A DNA stretch of 64,000 nucleotides from Cryptomeria japonica (Eukaryota; Streptophyta; Pinopsida; Cupressales; Cupressaceae), in the NCBI RefSeq assembly GCF_030272615.1, contig NC_081414.1, positions 825,496,896 through 825,560,895 on the forward strand. Direction: 5' to 3'. The translations under genes and the position numbers were made by a program. Position 1 is the first letter of the stretch, and every line of letters starts with the position of its first letter. Positions 57,801 through 64,000 of the stretch are shown here, piece after piece. The notes under the pieces were generated by a model. It saw nothing but the letters and a program-made list of their open reading frames with translations, was not told the origin of the DNA and made no database searches.

Positions 57801-58560
57801 AGATGTGCGATTATGACTCCTTAAAGCTCTTTCGGCTAAATTTGCGCGAATTTGTTTTTGCGAGATTGTCTTTGTTCATTCTCGGCTTGTTGGACCTATT
57901 CACGCGACTTGGACCTTTTGTTTATTCGCCCGACTTAACCAAACCCAACCATATTAGAGGACTTGCGATTTTCGGGGGGGGTTTGCGTTTTTGAAAGCTT
58001 CACCTCACATTTCGGCCTTTCAGGCCAAATTTTTGGCGATTTTTGGCCTTCTAAGCCGATTTGCAAACTTGGGCTCTTGCCTTTCATTCTCGGGTCAATG
58101 AAGTAGTTTTGTGCGATTTCTCCTATTAAACTTTTCAGCCAATCGAGGTCATTTGCGCGAATTTGTTTTGCTTCTATTCTCACCTTTTCGGCCTCTTAAG
58201 TCATTTTGCGAATTTTAAGTGCCTTTATCTAATATTTCATCTTATCAAGCCGACTTTTTTTTTAAACTTGCCTTTCATTTCGGGCTTCTAAGCTGATTTT
58301 GAACTTTTTAACAATTTTGAACTCTTTCACGATTTTGAACCTTGCATTTCAACTTAAAAAGCCAATTTTGGAGTCTTTGTCTCGCATTTTGCCCCTTTAG
58401 GCCGAATTTTGAACTTTATTAAGTATTTTGGCCTGAATTTCGGCCTTTCAAGCCAACTTGTGAACTTTTGTTTTGCATTTCGACCTTAGAGGCCGATTTT
58501 GAGCTCTTTAAGTTGTCTTCTTTTTGGCTTAAAGGGTGAATTTAAGAGCCATTTCTTCTC
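57800..58560 (-). repeat. E6 GGCC-dyad array (about 45-50-bp spacing)
   Basis: Cores of the form TTCGGCCTTTCAAGCCAACTT or TTAGAGGCCGATTTTG lie near 58007, 58050, 58130, 58185, 58240, 58283, 58348, 58390, 58440, 58476 and 58525. They are very degenerate, but the GGC/GCC dyad and the adjoining ATTTTGNGA are kept. Same type as E5. Confidence 0.7.
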
Positions 58561-58907
58561 CTTGGCCTAAAAGAAGCTTTTCTGAGAAATGTCTTGCTCA
58601 CCTATCTCAATCGGCTTCAAGCTTGAATTTTGCCCATGAGCAATGTCAACTCGGCAATATTTGCGATTTCACCTCAGGCTCTTCATTCAACTTTCCTTTG
58701 CGAACAGAATCGCGATCATCTTTCAAGGTGCAAATTTCCAAGGACTCAGGACGTATCATCTTCTCAACACTCAAGCTCCTAACTGTTGCATCTTCTCTCT
58801 GCGAATTTACCAAAATTTCCCTACTCAGGACCTCAGCGAGGACGCGACAAAAAAACGAAAAAAGGGGGGCCCCTATCGACGACGGGGAGTGTGTGCAAGG
58901 CACAATA
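58561..58907 (-). other. E6 5' terminal region
   Basis: Minus-strand TGTGCC, GCACACACTCCCCGTCGTCG, GGGGCCCC. Closely repeated in the E5 5' end (58913-59252), including a CAAGATGATACGTCCTGAG-like section. Confidence 0.75.
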
Positions 58908-58912
58908 GGTAT

Positions 58913-59252
58913 CAGGGTTCAAACCTACTGATGACCAATCTTGGATTTGACAACATCTTGGGACTTAACCCCAGGCCCTTTCTCACTCAAGTAGCCAATT
59001 TTCCTATCAGTTCAAGACCCCCTTGTCATCTTGGCGATCTGACTTAACTGCAACATCTTGCCTCTCATTTTCAAGATGCAAATCCTCTGGCATCTAGGAC
59101 TTAGGACGGATCATCTTTTCAATGCTCAAACTCGTAACTACTGCATATTCCCTCTGCGAATTTACCAAAACTTCCTACTCGGGACCTCAGCGAGGACAAG
59201 ACGAGAATGGGGGGACCCTGTCGACAACGGGGAGTGTGTGCAAGGCACAACA
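58913..59252 (-). other. E5 5' terminal region
   Basis: Minus-strand TGTTGTGCCTTGCACACAC, CCCCGTTGTCGACAGGG, and then sequence parallel to E6. The gap from here to 52146 is the E6 insertion. Confidence 0.8.
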
Positions 59253-60772
59253 CAGTCCCTGAAGGCATGATATGCGATGAACTCACACCTACGGTCTTCG
59301 ATCTTCTTGGAAGAATCCCAAGGTTGTTGGCACAAAACTTGATTGCATTGCAAGACCAACGAGAGGAGACTAACCAAGAGCAACGTTGGCAATAGATACT
59401 AAAAGATACAAAGAGAGGACTCATAGAGAGGAAGAAGAGCGGGATACTAGCAAACGTCATACCCTAAACAATCAATGCCCCTACGACCAAATAAAGACCG
59501 ACATAGCAAAAACACTCGAGAGGAAGAAGAGGGATTGGTAAGAAGATCTCTCCGCTTGACACCAAAAAGTGAGGAGATGACAATTATGAGGAATCGAAGG
59601 TTCAGCGAGTCCAGTGAAGTAGGAGTCGGAGTGCCAGCCGCAGCCGTAATCGGGAGAGAGAAAGACGGTGTACGTGGAGTGAGTTGGAGGAGGTTGCCAA
59701 AAACCTACCACTCCCAGATGATGAAGCAAGCTAAGATCTTGCTGACCAAGCCAGTAGCCAAACCGTACACTCTGCTTTAAGTGAAGACTTCGAATCTAAT
59801 ACCAGTACCAACAACTCGTCCATAAAGTCCGTACATGATGAAGAAGAAAGGAACCTACAAACAAAAGTTGTCGAACTCTTTGAAACAAACCCATACCGTA
59901 TCGGGAATTTGTCCCTCACTGAGCAACCGAAAATAGGGGGGCCTGAGCTGAAGATTCTGAGGAGGAAAGAATATAGAAGCGAAGAAGGTGACCAAGGTGT
60001 AGAAGATGCAAAAGGGGGACGCGTAGAGAGCTCGAGTGTGGCTGAGAGTGCAAGAGAGGCACACAAACGTGGACGAGAGCAAGACGGTCCCATCTGATCG
60101 AATACACATGGTACCTTCCAAGTGAAGACAATGTTGAATACTCAGGAGAGGCAAAAACTCCTGAAATTCACAAGGGAAGGATTGGAGGATCCGGTATACC
60201 ATTGCAAGACCTGTATAACAACATGGGAGGCGAATGGTCAAGATGACCAAGATTATTGACTGAAGGCATTCCTAGCTACCTTGTGGGGAATTGCCATTGA
60301 TTGGTATACAGACCTAGAGGCTAAGCATAAGGTGGGATGAAATGAACTGAGGAAAGCGTTTAAAGAAGAATTCAAACTGCTGAGAGATGATAATGAGATT
60401 GTTGCAGAAATTTACAACACCAAACAAGGCAAGAACGAGAACGTATGAGCATACAATCGTAGCCTCAAGGAACTGTTGAAAAAGATGGAAAATAAATCAG
60501 TAGATGGACTCCAGAAATGATGGTTTGTTGACGGATTAATTCCTTACTTCAAGAAAAAATTGAGGGAGGTGCGACCATCCTCGTACGAAAATGCTTACAA
60601 TTGGGCGATGGACATAGAAAGCAAGAATAAAACATCCCAAGGAAAGAGGAAGGTCAGCGATGATGATAGTATCGAAGAAAGCAGCGACGGTGAATCAAAG
60701 ATCGTACAAACCCTACGGAGGGATATGTTCCAAATGATGAAGGAGCTAAGGGCGAAGAAAGAGAGCGGTAAG
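59253..60772 (+). pseudogene. R3 gag (broken)
   Basis: From about 60150 the plus-strand frames match R1 gag: EDPVYHCKTC, LWGIAIDWYTDLEAKHKVG, EFKLLRDDNEIVAEIYNTK, then RRDMFQMMKELRAK at 60718-60760. TGA and TAG stops occur near 60258, 60338, 60446 and 60518. The upstream open stretch 59475-59780 is Arg/Glu/Ser-rich and probably the gag N-terminal region. E7 cuts the gene just before the zinc knuckles. Confidence 0.78.
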
Positions 60773-60869
60773 TGTTATGCCCTGCATACCTAACCCCATC
60801 AGTTTCCTTGTCTTGAAAATATGGGTCCCCTTTCCTTTGCTTTTTGTAGTTTTGGTTTTTTGCCTTTTC

Positions 60870-61290
60870 CACCTCGAAATCCTGGAACCTTGGAGTTCCG
60901 AGGTGTTCCTTGCTTTGTTTTAAGTTCTACCCCGGAACCCCAGAGTTCCGAGGTGGGCTCTTTGTTTCCTATCTTTTGTCTAGACTTCGGAATTCCGGAA
61001 TCCCGAGATCCCGAGGCCTTGCCTTGTTCTTTTCGCTGAAGCCTCGGAATCCCAGAATTTCGAGTTCTTCGTGCTTTGTTGCCTGTTTGTTTGTGAACTT
61101 CCAGAATCCCGAAGTTGTTTTGTGTTTTACCTCGAAACTCCAGAATTTCGGAATCCCGAGGTGCCCTGCTTGATGTTGAGTCACACCCCAGAACCTCAGA
61201 GTCCCGACGTGTATACATGCTTTTTTTTCTGTCATCTCGAATGTCTGAAACCCCGGACTCCCGAGGTTGTGTTTAAGGCGGTTGTACAAA
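60870..61290 (+). repeat. E7 array of CCTCGGAA/TTCCGAGG dyads, first block
   Basis: About eight units (near 60870, 60931, 60983, 61040, 61097, 61130, 61185 and 61235) are built as CCTCGGAA-NCCCNGGA-TTCCGAGG, with spacing of about 35-60 bp. The dyad arms are the best conserved part. Confidence 0.8.
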
Positions 61291-61305
61291 CGGCCTATGG
61301 AGAGG

Positions 61306-61314
61306 TATAAATAA
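61306..61314 (+). promoter_or_regulatory. Promoter 1 TATA box of E7
   Basis: TATAAATAA in the context GGAGAGGTATAAATAAGG, just downstream of the array and about 0.6 kb before the ATG. Confidence 0.72.
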
Positions 61315-61431
61315 GGAAAATGAACTTTTCAAAGTTCATTCGTGCATTCAAGCTTTCCAGTTTTTCAGCTCTAACCTCTCGAGTTTGTGCCTCCACATTG
61401 CTTGTTTCGTTTTGTTTTTTCCGCCAGGTTG

Positions 61432-61893
61432 GTGGATTTCTTCCCATCTTGTGTGTTTTTCTAATTTAGATTTTCTGGTTTTTCTAGTTTAGATTTTCTA
61501 GTTTTTTCTAGTTTAGATTTTCATTTCTTTTCTTTATCTTCTTTTTGCGTTTGTCTTTTTCCGCGTGCCCTAGGCTCGGGTCCCGGAATCCTGAGGTCCT
61601 TTGTTTGGCCCGAACCAACCTCGAAACTCCGGAGCCCTGAGATTCCGAAATTCTTCCCTTGAGCCACTTTTCATCTCAGAACCCCTAAGTTTCGAACCAC
61701 CTTTTTGACCTTTCAACTGAGCCACCCCAAAACTTTGGAACTCTGAAGTCCCGCGAACCGTTCTAACCCCGGAGTTCCGAAGTTAGTTGTCTTTAAAGGG
61801 GTTTTCCCAACTCGGAACCTTGGAGTCCCGAAGTGGGTGATAAAATTGATGTTTTGACTATATGATAAGTTATTTCTTGGTTCTTTCTTGCAG
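61432..61893 (+). other. Putative 5'UTR intron of E7, containing more dyad units
   Basis: Donor CGCCAG|GTTGGT near 61432 and acceptor TTTCTTGCAG ending at 61893, fourteen bases before the ATG. Unlike in E1 and E3, six further dyad units (61575-61835) lie within the intron. Confidence 0.55.
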
Positions 61894-61907
61894 ATTAGAG
61901 TGATTGA

Positions 61908-63564
61908 ATGGACCCAACATCCAGCAAGAAGGTTAAAGATCTGGATAAGCTACCTATAACAATGAAGTACCACTACCAAGGCCAAACTTATGCCTCTAAA
62001 TTGGAAGATCAGATCAAATGGGTAATTGATACTGAAGTAGGTCATATAGAGTTGGAAGATATTAGAACACAGTTGGACAAACCAAGGTTGGATGCTCTTT
62101 ATAGGAGGATCAAGAGGTCAGGGCTAGTGGAGGCAACAATTTTTCCAAAATCTTTATAAGCCCTAGAGTTCATTATGACTATTGCACAATTCTATGATGC
62201 GGAAACACTAGGAAATGTGTAGATGACAAAGGCCGAACAGTGATAGATTTATCAGCAAACATGCTAGGTTTGGTATTTGGTATTCCTTCTAGTGATGAAG
62301 TGTTGTTGACTACTGAGGAGGAGGCTACAGAGGTTTGGGATAAGGATACCGCTTCCTGTAAAAGACACATGAATGAACATTGGTTGGAAGAAAGAGAATG
62401 ACGGGTTTAAAGGCAAGTGATATTCTAAGAGCTGATTTCAAAGACCCATGATGAGACTTGATAATCATGTTGAGCAAGGTCTTCAATAAACTAGATTGCC
62501 GACATTTTCACCCATGGATGTTCCAGTTTATGACCACCATTTTGATTGGGAAACAATATTATGACTGGGCCCAAATATTATCAGATAACATACATAATCA
62601 ATTGATTGATGTGCTTAAAACGAAGAAGTTCTTCTTTACTTCTTATGTTATCTGGGTAGCTGCTCAGGCAGGTAAGTTTCTAGGACTACAAACAGAAGGT
62701 CAACTTGGGGATGAAGAAGGGCAAAAGAAGGTATGGGAGTATTACACTCAACTCCCTCTGAGCAAGGCAAAAGCACATTTTAAGAGGATAAATGATGCCT
62801 TCCTCTTCCCTACTATCATAAAGCTTACAGGCGATGAAGGTTATATAATAAGCCCAGAGGCAATGGCAGTAATAAAAGAATGGGGATGTTGGTTCCTCCA
62901 GAATCAACGTTCTACATTTATCAGAATTAGTGGCTTTACAAGAAATCCCATGTTGCTGCCCAGGTATTGTAATAACAGGGTGATACTTTTGGAGTATGTG
63001 AGGCAGATGGTTGGATTGCAATCATTACTATCTTCAAAGCACAAAACAGGTGTTGATTTCTCTGTGACAATTGGTTATTTTTCTTGTTCAAAAATTCAAG
63101 TGGCCAAGGCAGCTGAGCAGGAGTTACAGGACTTACATTTGAAAGAATTTAATTATGCTCGAGAGTACCATGATCCATATGGTAAATTGAAGCAAATGAT
63201 GCCAAAAGCATATGATGGACATAAACCTAAGTTGGAAGACTTCTGGGCTAACCTTCAGAAAAGTTTTGAAGTCAGGGAGAAGAGTTATTCTCGGCTCAGA
63301 GTACCACATATAAGAGATTTTGAAATAGAGACAAATCTTCCTAAAGAATTGAGGGATGATGGTGAGCTATTAGACCTAACATACAAAGAGCAAAGAATTG
63401 ATAAGAAGCCCCTTTCCCCAATAAGATGGTCAGGACAAGAAGAAGTAGATATAGATTTAATAACACAAAATGTTGTAAAGATAACCAAACAATGGCTGAG
63501 TTTGAGGATTAGGCCTGGTGTTTCAAAGGGAAAACATAAAGAATCAACCACTGATAATCCTTAG
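61908..63564 (+). pseudogene. E7 ORF: PMD-like N-terminal region (broken, truncated by E8)
   Basis: The ATG at 61908 opens 83 codons (KYHYQGQTYASK, similar to E5/E6 KYQYQGVIKESK). A stop and frameshifted stretch follows to 62457, and then 368 open codons. Conserved sites are the LSKVFN equivalent of LNRVIG, YDWAQILSDNIHNQL, FFTSYVIW, RINDAFLF, STFIRISGFTRNPMLLPRY, and KLEDFWANLQKSFEVR. The Gln in that last motif is the residue lost to TAG in E1. The linker, IPxWL and coiled-coil parts are not reached before E8. Confidence 0.75.
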
Positions 63565-63574
63565 TCAAAGGTAC

Positions 63575-64000
63575 TGTTGACGTGTATTTTGTACACCATC
63601 ATACACAATAAAATACCTAAAGGCATCTTATCCTCTCTTGAATAAAGTCTCTAACTGCTGAAGATTCGCATGAAGGATCAGTTAGGATGACTCCAATGTT
63701 CTGGTTAGTAGGGTCTCTACGTGTGGATAAACTCCAGTGGTATGATGTGATTTGCTGGAATCACAAGGGGACTTACATCTGATGATTGAACTTCCGCTCT
63801 GCTTTGCTGGAACATAGGCTCTTACTGGCTTAGATTTGAAAAAATGGAAAAAGGATGAGGGCGAAGAGAAGATCTAATCCTAATACTAAGAATGTAGGAG
63901 CAATGATTGATCTTTGATGAAACTCTAACTAGGTCTTGTTTTGACATCAATGGACCATCTCCACAAGGCTAGTGCGATCTTCTAAGGGAAGCTTTATGAT
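63575..64000 (-). mobile_element. E8: 3' terminal part of another E element
   Basis: The minus-strand 3' end ...ACACGTCAACA is at 63575, and 425 bp of terminal segment match E3 44340-44795 and E4 38803-39260, including the CACATCATACC box and GTAAGTCCCCTTGTGATTCC. The left target half would be GGTAC (63570-63574). Its body lies past the window. Confidence 0.8.

Larger units (their letters stand above)
52147..58907 (-). mobile_element. E6: 6.8-kb gene-bearing TG/CA element
   Basis: The minus-strand 5' end is TATTGTGCC (one base off TGTTGTGCC) at 58907, and the 3' end is ACGTCAACA at 52147. Perfect GGTAT duplications lie at 52142-52146 and 58908-58912. It is the longest uninterrupted copy and carries the whole plan: 5' terminus, dyad array, leader, ORF of about 1,200 codons, TATA box 2 and 3' terminus. 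It sits in the 5' region of the related E5. Confidence 0.92.
36438..59252 (-). mobile_element. E5: 6.5-kb gene-bearing TG/CA element, host of E4 and E6
   Basis: The minus-strand 5' end is TGTTGTGCC at 59252 and the 3' end is at 36438 (ACGTCAATA, a one-base change from CAACA). Flanks are CGGTC (36433-36437) and CAGTC (59253-59257), a 5-bp duplication with one mismatch, and both lie in R3. Own sequence: 59252-58913, 52146-48359 and 38802-36438, about 6.49 kb in all. It holds the dyad array, promoter region, large ORF (start 50647, end 37476), second TATA box (37241-37260) and 3' terminal segment. Confidence 0.85.
35905..64000 (+). mobile_element. R3: Ty3/gypsy element related to R1, split by E5 and E7
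   Basis: Pieces: 5' LTR (about 35905-36209), leader (36210-36437), then after E5 the gag region (59253-60772), then E7. The gag is homologous to R1 gag over the WY-D, LLRDDNEIVAEIY and RDMFQMMKELR sections. The remainder and the 3' LTR lie past the window, so I cannot say whether pol is present. It inserted in the DnaJ-like gene's large intron. Confidence 0.75.
60773..64000 (+). mobile_element. E7: E-family element in R3 gag, 3' end beyond the window
   Basis: Starts TGTTATGCCCTGCATACC at 60773, with ACCCCAT and ATGGGTCCCC further in, a diverged form of the family's 5' end. The left target half would be GTAAG (60768-60772). It carries a third kind of dyad array, a clear TATA box, a 5'UTR intron, and an ORF with E-family motifs. 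E8 has inserted at 63575, so the 3' end is not seen. Confidence 0.75.

Overview
This window looks like intergenic and intronic DNA from a large, repeat-filled plant nuclear genome. A gymnosperm (conifer-like) genome is my best guess, from the multi-kilobase introns and the pile-up of old, nested LTR retrotransposons; that assignment is inference. The only host gene I can support is a J-domain (DnaJ-like) protein on the minus strand, seen as three exons (35037-35111, 29616-29755, 27927-28064) separated by introns of about 5.3 kb and 1.6 kb. Its first and last exons are not visible.

Almost everything else is nested mobile DNA. The nesting can be resolved because insertion borders and target-site duplications (TSDs) can be read. 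Left side: a decayed Ty1/copia element (C1, minus, 15838-18450) was entered by element E2 (minus, from before base 1 to 15837). E2 was entered by E1 (plus, 131-6565) and by a hAT DNA transposon (10042-13529). A truncated chromovirus (R2, minus, about 18457-26762) holds a complete but non-autonomous Ty3/gypsy element (R1, plus, 21024-26697). Right side: a gypsy element related to R1 (R3, plus, from about 35905 past the window end) was entered by E5 (minus, 36438-59252) and E7 (plus, from 60773). E5 contains E4 (minus, 38803-48353), which contains E3 (plus, 40675-44795). E5 also contains E6 (minus, 52147-58907). E7 contains the tail of E8 (minus, from 63575).

The E elements are the main discovery candidate. 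Six full or partial copies and two truncated ones share a plan that matches no family I know. They begin TGTTGTG (or TGTTATG) plus a conserved hairpin-rich 5' end and finish in CAACA, with 5-bp TSDs. A 1-3 kb tandem array of dyad-symmetric cores follows the 5' end; the array sequence differs completely between lineages although the architecture is kept. Then come a TATA box (clear in three copies), a short 5'UTR intron ending at or just before the ATG, a large ORF (about 1,200 codons in E5 and E6), and a second TATA box 0.80-0.88 kb before the 3' terminus. No long direct or inverted repeat bounds them. I read them as giant solo LTRs (4.1-6.8 kb) that carry a gene with its own promoter inside U3, or as a new class of TG/CA-bordered, gene-bearing element. 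The encoded protein has an N-terminal region loosely reminiscent of plant mobile-domain-like families, a basic/acidic linker, an IPxWL-type segment and a coiled coil. Every copy here is a pseudogene.
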